Notes: generated from the letters alone by a model not told the origin. DNA of 64,000 bases from Romboutsia sedimentorum (GCF_030131845.1 NZ_JASKYM010000005.1:1-64000), one strand, 5' to 3'. Positions 51,356 to 61,910 are shown, counted from the first letter of the stretch. Numbers and translations are program-made.

Positions 51356-53938
51356 ATGAACTTATATACTTCTCTAACTTTAAGATATTTAAAAGAAAAT
51401 AAGAAAAGAACAATAGTCACTATAGTAGGGATAATATTGTCTACTGCACTGATCTGTGGAGTAGGTAATATATTTGAAAGTTTCATGGATTATCAAATTA
51501 GGGAAACTATAGCTAATAACGGAGATTTCCATGCAACTTTTCATGATATAAAAAAAGATGATTTAGACAAGATAACAAAGAGTGCAGGAATATCTAAAAG
51601 TGCTCTAAGTGACAATTTAGGTTATGCAAAGTTAAGTGAAGAAAAACTAAACTTAGTTCAAGTTAGGGCATTTGATAATACTGCTTTTAAAGGTTATCAA
51701 ATGAAGTTGAAAGAGGGTAAACTTCCTACTAATAGCAATGAAATTGTTTTAAGTGAAAGAGCTATGCCTTTAATTAATAAAAAAATAGGGGATAAAATAA
51801 CTCTAAACATTGGAAATAGAATAGATAAAAATGGAAAATACATAGAAATCTCAATATTGGATGATAATGAAACTATAGTAGATGGAAGAAATAAAGACTT
51901 TAAGATAGTTGGTATTATTAATAAACCACAAAATGATATTGGAAATGATGTTGTAAGTGGAATAACTTATTTAGATATAAAAGAACAATCTAATAATGAT
52001 ACATTGAATGTAGCTATATCTGCTAACGAGCCTAGTGAAATTTATGAAATAGCAACAAAAATATCAAAAAACTTAGGTTTAAAAGTAGTAAGTTCTGATG
52101 ATAGTGGTGTAGCTTATGAAAATTTATTATTTAATGAGGAATTATTAATATTAGAAGCTGCAAGTGCTTATTCTAATATAAATGAAGCTATTTACATAAT
52201 ACTATTTATAGTCATAACTTTAGTAGTTGCATGCACTATAGCTACGGTATACAATGCATTTAGTATCTCAATAAGTGAGCGTAAAAAACAATTTGGAATT
52301 TTAAATTCTATAGGAACAACAAAATCTCAGGTTATGAAGTTGGTACTTTTAGAAGCTATTGTAGTAAGTATAATAGGTATACCGCTAGGATTGGTAACTG
52401 GAACTTTTGTAATCGATTTAGTATTTAAATTAATACAATCTCTATTTAACAGTTCGATTGTTGCAACCATGAATTTAAGAGTTGTGTATAAACCTTATAT
52501 AATTATAGGAAGTGCAGTAATAGTACTATTAACAATAATAGTATCTGCAATACTTCCAGCACTTAATGCAGCAAAAACTTCACCACTTGAAGCTATAAAA
52601 AATAGTAGTAGTCTTAAAGTAGGGAAAGTGAAGGATTCTAAGTTAATTAGAGCGTTATTTAAAACTGAAGGAGTTTTAGCATATAAAAACTTGAAACGAA
52701 ATAAAAAGAAATTTAGAATAACTTTATTTTCATTAATAATTAGTGTAGTGATATTTATATCATTTAGTGGATTTGTAGAGTTGTTTGCAAAAGCTAGTGA
52801 GGTTAATAATGGGATAGTGAATTATGATGTAAGGCTATGGAAAAGTGGTATTGTAGAAGACGATAAGATAATAAATGATTTAAATAAGGTAAATGGAATA
52901 AAAAAAATTAGTGTTAGCAATACCTATGGGATAGGTTTGGATGTTAAGGAAGGCAATATAAATAAAGAATATAAGGAGTTAATAGATAAGAACTTTTCTA
53001 AAAATAATAAGAATGGTGAAACTATATATAATTTTAATCCTATGCAAAATACTTTCCAATTTACAGGAGATAAAGATATAGAAGCGTTAGAATTAAAAAC
53101 TGGTAGTTTTGATAAAGAAACTGCTATAAAAGAAAATGGTATAATACTTAGAAATAAAAGTTATTATAAAGAGCTTGGTAAAAAAGCTGAGATTGCACTA
53201 ACTAATTATAAAGTGGGAGATGCAATAGATGCTTATGATATTTCTAGGGATGAAGATGGTAATGAAGTAAAGAAGCCTATTAAATTAAAGGTTTTAGCTA
53301 CTACAGAGGATTTACTGCCAGGAAATAAATATGCTACTTACATGGGAATAGATTTTATAACTTATAATGAGGTGGGTTCAGAATTAGGATATGATATTAA
53401 TAGTAGGGATATATATATAAACTCGGATAAAACAGAAAATACTAGGAAAGCTTTAAAAGAGATAGGTAAAAAGTATGGATATGATGTATATGATGAAGTA
53501 GAACAAGCATTAAAGGTTGAACAGTCTATCATGGCGATAAAAATATTTGTATATGGTTTTGTAATACTTATATCTTTGGTAAGTATAGCTAATATAGTAA
53601 ATACTATAAGTACAAATATAAATTTGAGAAAAAGAGAGTTTGCTATAATTAAGTCAATAGGTGTAACACCTGGTGGATTTAACAGGATGATATATCTTGA
53701 GAGTTTTTTATACGGGGCTTTAGCTTTAGTATATGGAGTTCCTATAGGTCTTGGAATTGATGTACTTGTGAATAAAACCACTGGATATGTTATACAATTA
53801 GGTATAATTCTACCATGGAATGCAGTTTTAATATCTGTTGTAGGAATATTTGTGATTACATTTGTTGCATCATATATACCTATGAAGAAGATAAACAAGG
53901 AAAATATAATAGAAAATATTAGACAAGAGAGTATATAG
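51356..53938 (+). CDS. FtsX-like ABC-exporter permease
   Basis: An 860-residue permease with an N-terminal helix, a large extracellular domain (about 45-270), an FtsX-type helix bundle (about 275-405) with the YNAFSISISERKKQFGILNSIG segment and AAKTSPLEAIK, then another helix (about 455), a second extracellular domain and a second FtsX bundle (about 725-850; KREFAIIKSIGVTPGGF). The duplicate layout with two FtsX domains is that of peptide-resistance and lipoprotein exporters. Probably partner of the upstream ATPase and two-component system. Confidence 0.9.
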   Translation: MNLYTSLTLRYLKENKKRTIVTIVGIILSTALICGVGNIFESFMDYQIRETIANNGDFHATFHDIKKDDLDKITKSAGISKSALSDNLGYAKLSEEKLNLVQVRAFDNTAFKGYQMKLKEGKLPTNSNEIVLSERAMPLINKKIGDKITLNIGNRIDKNGKYIEISILDDNETIVDGRNKDFKIVGIINKPQNDIGNDVVSGITYLDIKEQSNNDTLNVAISANEPSEIYEIATKISKNLGLKVVSSDDSGVAYENLLFNEELLILEAASAYSNINEAIYIILFIVITLVVACTIATVYNAFSISISERKKQFGILNSIGTTKSQVMKLVLLEAIVVSIIGIPLGLVTGTFVIDLVFKLIQSLFNSSIVATMNLRVVYKPYIIIGSAVIVLLTIIVSAILPALNAAKTSPLEAIKNSSSLKVGKVKDSKLIRALFKTEGVLAYKNLKRNKKKFRITLFSLIISVVIFISFSGFVELFAKASEVNNGIVNYDVRLWKSGIVEDDKIINDLNKVNGIKKISVSNTYGIGLDVKEGNINKEYKELIDKNFSKNNKNGETIYNFNPMQNTFQFTGDKDIEALELKTGSFDKETAIKENGIILRNKSYYKELGKKAEIALTNYKVGDAIDAYDISRDEDGNEVKKPIKLKVLATTEDLLPGNKYATYMGIDFITYNEVGSELGYDINSRDIYINSDKTENTRKALKEIGKKYGYDVYDEVEQALKVEQSIMAIKIFVYGFVILISLVSIANIVNTISTNINLRKREFAIIKSIGVTPGGFNRMIYLESFLYGALALVYGVPIGLGIDVLVNKTTGYVIQLGIILPWNAVLISVVGIFVITFVASYIPMKKINKENIIENIRQESI

Positions 53939-53947
53939 TTAATATTA

Positions 53948-54000
53948 AAAAGCAGTAATAATTTAGGTTTTTATAACCTGAATTGCTACTGCTTTTTTTT
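53948..54000 (+). terminator. Terminator of the exporter operon
   Basis: AAAAAGCAGTA... pairs with ...TACTGCTTTTT, with an internal AGGTTTTTATAACCT stem, followed by T residues. Confidence 0.85.
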
Positions 54001-54043
54001 ACTTAGTAATTTAAAAATATTCAGTTTTGATGGAAGTGATATG

Positions 54044-54361
54044 TTACTTTAATTTAAATGTTGAACAATTAGTTTCTGTGTATACATTAACATTATTTCC
54101 AGAAACTAATATAGTTTTAGCACTGCATGATTTGTTGTCATTATAACCACAAGTATTAACTTCACAAACCAAACAATTGCACTCACCTTTACTATTTGTA
54201 TTGTTAGTTAATGTTGAATAATTATCTTTATCAAGGAATGAGCCACAACAAGTACTACAATCAGTTTTAGCTCCTTTTCCACCTACATTTATGCGATTTG
54301 AATAACAACTACCTTGTTTATTGTGAGAACAGTTTTCTACTTTACAATTTATTTTAATCAT
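54044..54361 (-). CDS. Protein with two DUF1540 domains
   Basis: A 105-residue Cys-rich protein with two repeats, each with four or more Cys: INCKVENCSHNKQGSCYS ... CSTCCGSF and CLVCEVNTCGYNDNKSCSA ... NCSTF. DUF1540 domains are small Cys-containing units common in Clostridia; metal binding is assumed. It follows reverse rubrerythrin on the same strand after only 17 bases, so an operon in oxidative stress defence is possible. AGGAGG site. Confidence 0.88.
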   Translation of the reverse strand: MIKINCKVENCSHNKQGSCYSNRINVGGKGAKTDCSTCCGSFLDKDNYSTLTNNTNSKGECNCLVCEVNTCGYNDNKSCSAKTILVSGNNVNVYTETNCSTFKLK

Positions 54362-54378
54362 TATATACCTCCTACTTT

Positions 54379-54924
54379 TTATTTAGAAAAATATCTATCT
54401 AATAAACCTTTAAAAGCTCTACCATGTCTAGCTTCGTCTTTACACATTTCATGAACTGTATCATGAATAGCGTCTAAATTGTTTTTCTTAGCTAAAGTAG
54501 CTAAATCTTTTTTTCCAGCACAAGCACCATACTCAGCCTCAACCCTAGCAGATAAGTTTGCTTTAGTATCAGCTACAACTACTTCACCTAATAATTCTGC
54601 AAACTTAGATGCATGTTCAGCTTCTTCAAAAGCTATTCTTTTATAAGCTTCAGCTACTTCAGGGTATCCTTCTCTATCAGCTTGGCGGCTCATAGCTAAA
54701 TACATTCCTACTTCGGTACATTCTCCTATAAAATTAGCTCTTAAGCCTTCTATTAATTCTGAATCAATATCTTTTGCTATTCCGATTCGGTGCTCGTCTG
54801 CCCATGTAAGATCACCTTTAAGTTCATCAAATTTTTCAGGTCCTACTTTGCAAACAGGGCAAATCTGAGGAGGAGCATCTCCTTCATGGATATATCCACA
54901 TACTGTACAAACATATTTTTTCAT
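54379..54924 (-). CDS. Reverse rubrerythrin (NADH peroxidase-type)
   Basis: A 181-residue protein with an N-terminal rubredoxin-like Fe(Cys)4 centre ([12 protein letters not shown] and CPVCKVG) followed by a ferritin-like di-iron domain with [23 protein letters not shown] and EARHGRAF. This reversed order is that of the H2O2/O2-reducing reverse rubrerythrins of Clostridia. It is the first gene of a minus-strand operon with DUF1540. Confirms an anaerobic lifestyle. Confidence 0.94.
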   Translation of the reverse strand: MKKYVCTVCGYIHEGDAPPQICPVCKVGPEKFDELKGDLTWADEHRIGIAKDIDSELIEGLRANFIGECTEVGMYLAMSRQADREGYPEVAEAYKRIAFEEAEHASKFAELLGEVVVADTKANLSARVEAEYGACAGKKDLATLAKKNNLDAIHDTVHEMCKDEARHGRAFKGLLDRYFSK

Positions 54925-55094
54925 AAGATTTTTCCTTTCAGATTGTAAATTAAATACTTATTTATTATTGGTAAAAAAATATATATTATGCTTGTTAGGA
55001 TTCTTAGTTTAAAATAATAACAAATAATGGCATAAATTATATATAATAGTATTATAGAAAAATGTAAAAAAAAAGAAATTTAGGGAGAGTAGAT

Positions 55095-56030
55095 ATGAAT
55101 ATAATAGAGAACTTAAGAAATCAGGGTATAAGTGAAAAACTTATAGAAGATATAATATATTTTAGAAATTATTATAAATTAAATGAAGAGTTATCAAGTA
55201 GAGTATCCACTCCTAAAACATATTTTTATGGAAAAGATATATTATCAAAGAGTATTTCAGCAATTCTTGAAGGGGAGAATATATTACTTAGTGGACCTAA
55301 AGCAACAGGAAAAAATATATTAGCAGATAATTTATCTCAAATATTTAACAGACCTCAATGGAATACATCATTTCATGTAAATACAGATAGCGCCTCTCTT
55401 ATAGGGACAGATACATTTATAGATAATGAAGTTAAGCTAAGAAGAGGGAGCGTGTATGAATGTGCACTTAATGGAGGATTTGGGGTATTTGATGAAATAA
55501 ATATGGCTAAAAATGATGCTGTGGTTGTACTTCACAGTGCTCTTGATTATAGAAAAATAATAGATGTACCAGGTTATGAAAAAATTAAATTACACGAGGC
55601 AACTAGGTTTATAGGTACTATGAACTACGAATACGCAGGAACAAAAGAGTTAAATGAAGCTTTAGTTTCTAGATTTATGGTTATAGATATACCTTCTATA
55701 AACGAAGAAACTCTTATGGTTGTACTTAAAAATGAATTTGAAGATGCAAATGAAGATAAGTTAAATCAATTTGCTGGATTATTTTTAGATTTACAAACTA
55801 AATCTCAAAACTCTGAAATATCTACGAAATCAATAGATTTAAGAGGTATAATAGCATCATTAAAAACTATAAAAAGAGGTTTAAATCCGAAGCTTGCAAT
55901 AGATATGGGAATTACTGATAAGACATTTGATGTATATGAAAAAGAAATAGTAAGAGATGTAATAAGTACGAGAATACCTGATAGTTGGGGATGTGAAGAT
56001 ATTTTTAAATTAAAAGCTAAGATAATATAG
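55095..56030 (+). CDS. MoxR/CobS-like AAA+ ATPase
   Basis: A 311-residue AAA+ protein with Walker A GPKATGKN, Walker B GVFDEINM, a sensor GTMNYEYAGTKEL, and SRFMVIDIP. Such MoxR-type ATPases work with a VWA protein to insert metals or mature oxidoreductases (CobS-CobT, NorQ-NorD). A VWA gene follows nine bases later and hydroxylamine reductase further on. It may assist maturation under nitrosative stress, which is inference. Confidence 0.88.
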   Translation: MNIIENLRNQGISEKLIEDIIYFRNYYKLNEELSSRVSTPKTYFYGKDILSKSISAILEGENILLSGPKATGKNILADNLSQIFNRPQWNTSFHVNTDSASLIGTDTFIDNEVKLRRGSVYECALNGGFGVFDEINMAKNDAVVVLHSALDYRKIIDVPGYEKIKLHEATRFIGTMNYEYAGTKELNEALVSRFMVIDIPSINEETLMVVLKNEFEDANEDKLNQFAGLFLDLQTKSQNSEISTKSIDLRGIIASLKTIKRGLNPKLAIDMGITDKTFDVYEKEIVRDVISTRIPDSWGCEDIFKLKAKII

Positions 56031-56038
56031 GTGATGTT

Positions 56039-57793
56039 ATGAAATGGATATATGAAGATTTTGAATTTGAAAATAGACTTAATAATTTATCATGGACTAT
56101 ATGTGGTGATTATAATGTAGAAATAGAAAATGATGAAAATGATTATTTATCAAAAAATGTGGCCTTATACTATTCTATAAATGCAGGAGCGAGAAGAACA
56201 TACATTGATTTTAATACTATAAAAAAATACCTAAACAGTAGAGTTAAAAGTGGGCTAAATAAAGAAGTGTTAATAAAATTAGTTCAAATATGTAGTGATG
56301 TAGCAATAAATGATAAAATCATACAAGAAAGACCTGGAGTTTACGATATAAGAAAAAAAGCTTACCAAGATATAATTTCAAATTATTTTAAAATAAAAGA
56401 TGACACTGTATTAGATAAGATAAAATATACTTTAATTCTTGAAAATATGGACAAACATCCAATTGTAAGTCCAAAGATAAGAAAAATTATAAATGATATA
56501 AAAAAAGCTGGAAATTGTAATAATACTTTAGATTTATTAAAGATAGTAGAAGATACATACAACACTCATTTTGGATATATAGTAAGTGAGTTAGAAGAAA
56601 GCCATAAGCATGAAAATAATAGAAAAAATACAGACATAGACTTTGATACTTTCTCTGACTTTATGAATGAAGAACTTTATAGTGATGATAGTGAAGTAGA
56701 AGAAATAATGTCTAGCAGGATAGTAGATTCCATAGGTGAAGGAAGTATTTTAGACAATAAAACCTCGTCTAATAGAAAAATATACATAGATGAAGAAAAT
56801 GTAGCTAAGATATATACAAAAATAGAATATTATTATGGAAAGTCTTTTTTAGATAAAGAAGAAATAAAGAAATTAGAGCGAATTAATTGTAGAGATATAC
56901 ACGAAGGATGTAGAGTTCATTTAACAGACGGAGTACTTAGAAGTGAATGTGAAAATATATTTCAAATAAAATACGTAACAAGACAAAAAGAAAAGAATTT
57001 AAGTGTATATAGAGACGATATAAAAATATATAAAAGAAATATAAAAAAACTTAAAGACAATATAGGCAGGATGTTAATAAAAGAACAAGAAAAAGATATA
57101 ATTCATTCTGATAATGGAAATTTAGTAGCCAATAAGCTTTGGAAAGTAGGAAAAAGTCAGGATAATAAGGTTTTTTATAAAAATATAAACAATGATAAAG
57201 GAAGATATGTAGTTGATATATTATTAGATTCTAGTGGTTCTCAAAGAAGAAACCAAGGGAAAGTAAGTGCACAAGGGTATATAGTATCTCAAGCACTTAC
57301 TCAGCTAGGTATTTCAAATAGAGTTATGGGGTATTGTAGTTTTTTAGATTACACCATAATCAGACGATTTAGAGATTATAATTCTCCAATTAGCTTTAAT
57401 GAAAACATATTTGAATATTTTTGTGCAGGAAATAATAGAGATGGGTTAGCTATAAAGTCTGTTTATGATGGGCTATTAAAACGTGAAGAAGAAAATAAGA
57501 TTATGATAATACTAAGCGATGGAAAACCAAATGACGTTAAAGTAGGAAAGGAGAGCGAAAGGACTACAAAGAGCGAACTTAGCTACAAAGGTATTGTTGG
57601 AATAAGAGATAGTGCAAGTGAAGTTAGAAAAGCTAGAAAGCAAGGTATAAAAGTACTTGGTATTTTTACAGGCAAAGAAGAAGATTTAGAAGCAGAGAAG
57701 CTTATATACGGAAGAGATTTTGTTTATATTAACAATATAGATAGATTTGCAGATGTTATATCAATGTATCTAAAACGCATAATAGAGGTTTAA
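56039..57793 (+). CDS. VWA-domain protein (CobT/NorD-like)
   Basis: A 584-residue protein whose C-terminal third (about 395-580) is a von Willebrand A domain with the MIDAS motif LLDSSGSQ and LSDGKPND. The N-terminal two thirds are charged and helical, unlike the catalytic domain of chelatases. It forms a two-gene unit with the MoxR-type ATPase. The family partners act as chaperones for metalloenzymes. Confidence 0.87.
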   Translation: MKWIYEDFEFENRLNNLSWTICGDYNVEIENDENDYLSKNVALYYSINAGARRTYIDFNTIKKYLNSRVKSGLNKEVLIKLVQICSDVAINDKIIQERPGVYDIRKKAYQDIISNYFKIKDDTVLDKIKYTLILENMDKHPIVSPKIRKIINDIKKAGNCNNTLDLLKIVEDTYNTHFGYIVSELEESHKHENNRKNTDIDFDTFSDFMNEELYSDDSEVEEIMSSRIVDSIGEGSILDNKTSSNRKIYIDEENVAKIYTKIEYYYGKSFLDKEEIKKLERINCRDIHEGCRVHLTDGVLRSECENIFQIKYVTRQKEKNLSVYRDDIKIYKRNIKKLKDNIGRMLIKEQEKDIIHSDNGNLVANKLWKVGKSQDNKVFYKNINNDKGRYVVDILLDSSGSQRRNQGKVSAQGYIVSQALTQLGISNRVMGYCSFLDYTIIRRFRDYNSPISFNENIFEYFCAGNNRDGLAIKSVYDGLLKREEENKIMIILSDGKPNDVKVGKESERTTKSELSYKGIVGIRDSASEVRKARKQGIKVLGIFTGKEEDLEAEKLIYGRDFVYINNIDRFADVISMYLKRIIEV

Positions 57794-57824
57794 AACTAGG
57801 CTAGTAAATAGCTTAGTTTTTTTG
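57793..57824 (+). terminator. Terminator of the AAA+/VWA operon
   Basis: AAACTAGGCT pairs with AGCTTAGTTT (one wobble), followed by TTTT. Confidence 0.8.
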
Positions 57825-57900
57825 TTTGTAATAAATATTAATCATAAATTATGGAAATGATATTAAATGTAAGATACTTTGTATGTAGAGGAGAGTTAAA

Positions 57901-59556
57901 ATGGAAAATTCAATGTTTTGTTATCAATGTGAACAAACAGCGGGAGGTAAGGGCTGCACTAAAATGGGGGTTTGTGGAAAAACACCAGAAATAGCAGGAC
58001 TTCAAGATTTGCTTATATATCAATTAAAAGGTATAAGTTTTTATGCTAAGAAACTTATAGAAAAAGGCGAACAAATAGATAAAGAGATAGTTAAGTTTGT
58101 AGAAAACTCTTTGTTTACAACTTTAACTAATGTAAACTTTGATGCAGAAGTTCATGTAGAGATGCTAAAAAAATCTCAACAAATAAAAGAAAAAATAAAA
58201 AATACAGTAGGACGTTGTAGTGATGAAACTGAACAAGCTACATATAAGTTAAGTAACACTAAAGAAGAAATGTTAGTTGATGCTAAAAAAGCAGGCATAA
58301 TGTATGACCAAAATATAGATGCAGATATACGTTCTTTAAGACAAACAATTATATATGGACTTAAAGGAATAAGTGCTTATGGTCATCAAAGTAGAGAAAT
58401 GGGATATTATAATGACCAAGTTGATGAATTTTATTTTAGAGGATTAGAATGTACTACTAATAATAACTTGTCACTTGAAGAAATGATACAAATGACTATG
58501 AGAACAGGGGATATGAGTGTTGCCGTAATGCAAAAGCTTGACGAAGCTAACACTAATATTTACCAAAATCCATCACCTCAAAAGGTAAATGTAAATATTA
58601 AAAAAGGCCCATTTATAATAGTATCAGGACATGATTTAAAAGACCTTGAAATGCTATTAAAGCAAACACAAGGTATGGGAATAAATATATATACTCATGG
58701 TGAAATGATACCTGCACATGGATATCCAGAACTTAAAAAATATACTCATTTAGTAGGTAATTTTGGTGGTGCTTGGCAAGATCAACAAAAAGAATTTGAT
58801 AATATACCTGGATGTATACTTATGACTACAAACTGCCTTATGAAACCAAGAGATAGCTACAAAGACAGAATATTTACTACGAGTGTCGTTGGTTGGGACG
58901 GACTTAAACATATATGTAAAAAAGAGAATGGAGAAAAAGATTTTAGCGAAATGATAAATAAAGCCTTAGAACTTGGTGGATTTAAAGAAGATCAAGATAC
59001 TAAAGAAATACTGGTTGGATTTGGTCATAATGCAACATTAAGTCATGCAGATACAATAGTAAATGCAGTAAAAGATGGTAAGATAAGACACTTTTTCTTA
59101 ATCGGTGGATGTGATGGAGCAAGACCAGGCAGAAATTATTTTACGGAATTTGCTACAAAAGTTCCAAAAGACTGTGTGATACTTACGCTAGCTTGTGGTA
59201 AATATAGATTTAACAAACTAGACTTTGGTGAAGTAGCAGGGCTTCCAAGATTATTAGATGTAGGTCAATGTAATGATGCATACTCTGCTGTTAGGATAGC
59301 TTTAGCACTTGCAGATGCATTTGATACTGATGTTAATGGATTGCCATTATCAATAATATTATCTTGGTATGAACAAAAAGCAGTAGCTGATTTGCTTGCA
59401 CTTTTATCATTAGGAGTAAAGGGGATATATTTAGGACCAACACTTCCTGCATTTATAACACCTAATGTACTTCAATACTTAGTTGATACATTTGATATAA
59501 GACCTATAAGTAATGCAGAAGAAGATTTAAAAAGTTGTTTACAACAAGGTATATAA
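57901..59556 (+). CDS. hcp: Hybrid cluster protein / hydroxylamine reductase
   Basis: A 551-residue Hcp. The N-terminal cluster ligands are MFCYQCEQTAGGKGCTKMG (C-x2-C-x8-C, then C near 26). The hybrid cluster residues lie in FGHNATLSHAD, GGCDGARPGR, LACGKYRF and GQCNDAYSA. Hcp reduces hydroxylamine in vitro and acts as an NO reductase in vivo. The start follows GAGGAG. It has its own transcription unit after the MoxR/VWA operon. Confidence 0.95.
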   Translation: MENSMFCYQCEQTAGGKGCTKMGVCGKTPEIAGLQDLLIYQLKGISFYAKKLIEKGEQIDKEIVKFVENSLFTTLTNVNFDAEVHVEMLKKSQQIKEKIKNTVGRCSDETEQATYKLSNTKEEMLVDAKKAGIMYDQNIDADIRSLRQTIIYGLKGISAYGHQSREMGYYNDQVDEFYFRGLECTTNNNLSLEEMIQMTMRTGDMSVAVMQKLDEANTNIYQNPSPQKVNVNIKKGPFIIVSGHDLKDLEMLLKQTQGMGINIYTHGEMIPAHGYPELKKYTHLVGNFGGAWQDQQKEFDNIPGCILMTTNCLMKPRDSYKDRIFTTSVVGWDGLKHICKKENGEKDFSEMINKALELGGFKEDQDTKEILVGFGHNATLSHADTIVNAVKDGKIRHFFLIGGCDGARPGRNYFTEFATKVPKDCVILTLACGKYRFNKLDFGEVAGLPRLLDVGQCNDAYSAVRIALALADAFDTDVNGLPLSIILSWYEQKAVADLLALLSLGVKGIYLGPTLPAFITPNVLQYLVDTFDIRPISNAEEDLKSCLQQGI

Positions 59557-59630
59557 AACTAATCTATACTTTTATTAGATGAGCATTTTATCAAGTTATA
59601 TGCTAAATAAATATTATAATTAGAGTTTAC

Positions 59631-59659
59631 GAGAAGGAAATTATCCTTCTCTTTTTTTA
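59631..59659 (+). terminator. Terminator of hcp
   Basis: GAGAAGGA pairs with TCCTTCTC, loop AATTA approximately, followed by seven T residues. Confidence 0.9.
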
Positions 59660-59746
59660 TTAACTATTTAAAGTGATTTTTTATAAACTCAGCATTTATT
59701 TTATATTACAGGGAAAATATGAATTTATATAAAGATAGTATAAGTT

Positions 59747-60769
59747 TTAGTATTTAGGTATTAATTTATCTATTTCAAAATAATCTTCAAAAGTAAACAA
59801 TGAGGATAAATTGTATATTCTATCATCTTTAAAATTAGATTTAAACTGATATATTAAAGCAGGTGATATTGATAAATGTCTTGAAGCGATAGGTTGGGTC
59901 CATGTTTTACCATTGTCAATAGACTTGCAAGTGTATAAATTAAAATATTCAACCCATTGAGCATATAAAATAGAATTATACTCAATTAGGTTAGGAAATA
60001 AACACATTATATTAGAACTTATGTAAATATGATTGTATACTTTAAAGTTGTCACATCTAATATATGCGTTTAAATAAGCGCAATAATATTTACCATCGTT
60101 ATTTTCAGAAAAAACTATATGATAAAAGTTTTCATCATTATTTATAACAGATAAATAGATTTTATTTTTTTGTGAATTTGTCATTTGAATAGGATTAAGC
60201 CATTTAAATTCATTTAAATCATAAGTACAAAAAAACAATTCTTCAAATCCATTTATAACTTTGAAATAAAATATTGTTGGAATGTTATTATCCCAAGTTA
60301 CTATAAAATTAGTAAGTATATTATAATTTATAAGATCAATTGAGTTTTTTATGCATATATTATCATGCATATATATATGAACTATAGTTGTTAAATTTGA
60401 ATTATTTTTATTCATTGAATAATAAATAGCATGAGTTTCGTTTGATATTATTTTTATAAAAGGAAATTTAATAAAGAAGTTTTTATAATCGTACTTTAAA
60501 AGAGTATTTTCTTCTATATTCTTATCTTTGATATTAATATAAAGTAATTTACCTTTTTTATTATTTAAAATTCCATATATATTATCACTACTGTCTATTT
60601 CAAACCAAACATCTACAAAAGAATAATCGCCATCTATTATATTAATAGAATATAAATTATTAAAATTAGAATCCATGGTATTACAAATGATAGATTTATC
60701 AAAATTTAGTATATTTATAGTTTCATCTAGTTTCCTAATAAATATATATGTTTTATTAAAAAAAGACAT
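59747..60769 (-). CDS. Predicted beta-propeller protein with Asp-box, unknown function
   Basis: A 340-residue protein, almost all beta strands, with an Asp-box-like SIDNGKTWTQP (about 290-300) as in sialidase-type propellers. No signal peptide or membrane segment. Frequent WFEIDSSDNIYG-like and YYCAYLNAY-like blade motifs suggest six or so repeats of a propeller. Start follows GGGGGG. I do not recognise the family; cytoplasmic or spore location is possible. It is divergent from the Cys-rich gene. Confidence 0.6.
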   Translation of the reverse strand: MSFFNKTYIFIRKLDETINILNFDKSIICNTMDSNFNNLYSINIIDGDYSFVDVWFEIDSSDNIYGILNNKKGKLLYINIKDKNIEENTLLKYDYKNFFIKFPFIKIISNETHAIYYSMNKNNSNLTTIVHIYMHDNICIKNSIDLINYNILTNFIVTWDNNIPTIFYFKVINGFEELFFCTYDLNEFKWLNPIQMTNSQKNKIYLSVINNDENFYHIVFSENNDGKYYCAYLNAYIRCDNFKVYNHIYISSNIMCLFPNLIEYNSILYAQWVEYFNLYTCKSIDNGKTWTQPIASRHLSISPALIYQFKSNFKDDRIYNLSSLFTFEDYFEIDKLIPKY

Positions 60770-60955
60770 AACATCCCCCCGAAAATTACTTATACTAATA
60801 TTTATATTTTAAAATAATACATTTTATACATTAATAAAAAAAAAAATAATAAAATATATACTCAAACAGTAACAGGTAGATATGAATATCCATATATTTT
60901 AATAAGAAGAGAAAGTAGTCTTTTCTAAAATAATTAACAGGAGTGGATATTTGAC

Positions 60956-61867
60956 ATGGAAGAAATGAGATGTAATCAAGAAAAAAATTGCTGCGAAGAA
61001 TGCGAAAATACGCCTTCTAAACCAAAACCAAATAAGTGTACAAATCAATGTTGTGAACCAATAGAATTAAGATGTCCTGCAGATATATCAAATGCAATAT
61101 GTATACCAGTTCTAACAGAAAGAATATATGATTATGTATGCCTTAAATCAGGAACTATGAAATTAATAAAGGACTTAGTATTTAAAGTAAAGGAAAGACG
61201 TGGGGCAAAATACGGAGCTAATGAAATATGCGTAAAAGATGTACTTGTAGAATTTGATTTTATAGGGTTAATGAATGAGGACAAAGAACCAAGATTAAAA
61301 TCATATATAGATAAAAAAGAAGTTAAATTTATACCAGATGAATGTTCACCAGAGTTTGAATGTGGAGATGTTAGTCTTTACAACTCATATAAAAACAAAT
61401 ACAATATAGCAACAAGTTCTAGTTGTTGTGAAAAAGGTAAAAAGACTAGAATTGCTCAAATAGGAGTAGAATTCTATGTATGTAATTTAGTTATAACAGT
61501 AAGAGGGAAAATAGGATGTGAGGATTTTGAAGCTTGTACAACATATAGTGGGCCAATATTAAATATAATGGATGGAAAAACAACACCTCTAGATTTTATA
61601 GGCGAAATATGCTTACCTTCAGATGAGTTCTGCTTAAATATGAAACTTAAATTTGATGGATGTATAGATGTTGATTGTGTATCACCACAAGAAAAATTCA
61701 ATCCAGACTCTTGTACTAATCCAAACAGAGAATTTAAAGCAGATATATTCTCTTCTCTTTTAGTTACTGAAAAAATTTATGCTATAGTTAAAGAAGAATT
61801 AGTAGTATACACATCACCAAGTTGTATAAAATGTAGCGATGGAAACATAACATCAACTAAATGCTAA
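60956..61867 (+). CDS. Cys-rich protein of unknown function
   Basis: A 303-residue protein with over twenty Cys, notably in CNQEKNCCEECENTPSKPKP, CTNQCCEPIELRC, and SSSCCEKGKK. Two repeated beta motifs (CIPVLTERIYDYVCLKSG and LLVTEKIYAIVKEELVVY) look like the edges of two related domains. Without a signal peptide, a disulfide- or metal-rich coat-like protein (spore coat or exosporium) is imaginable but unproven. Divergent from the propeller gene and followed by its own terminator. Confidence 0.6.
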   Translation: MEEMRCNQEKNCCEECENTPSKPKPNKCTNQCCEPIELRCPADISNAICIPVLTERIYDYVCLKSGTMKLIKDLVFKVKERRGAKYGANEICVKDVLVEFDFIGLMNEDKEPRLKSYIDKKEVKFIPDECSPEFECGDVSLYNSYKNKYNIATSSSCCEKGKKTRIAQIGVEFYVCNLVITVRGKIGCEDFEACTTYSGPILNIMDGKTTPLDFIGEICLPSDEFCLNMKLKFDGCIDVDCVSPQEKFNPDSCTNPNREFKADIFSSLLVTEKIYAIVKEELVVYTSPSCIKCSDGNITSTKC

Positions 61868-61910
61868 TAATTTAAAAGCAGCTTTTTATAAAAAAAATAG
61901 CTGTAAATAA

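Noticed and set aside
60840-60955. Sporulation sigma-factor promoters for the Cys-rich gene (CATATATTTTA)
   Set aside because: Only a partial match in very AT-rich DNA; not enough to claim.
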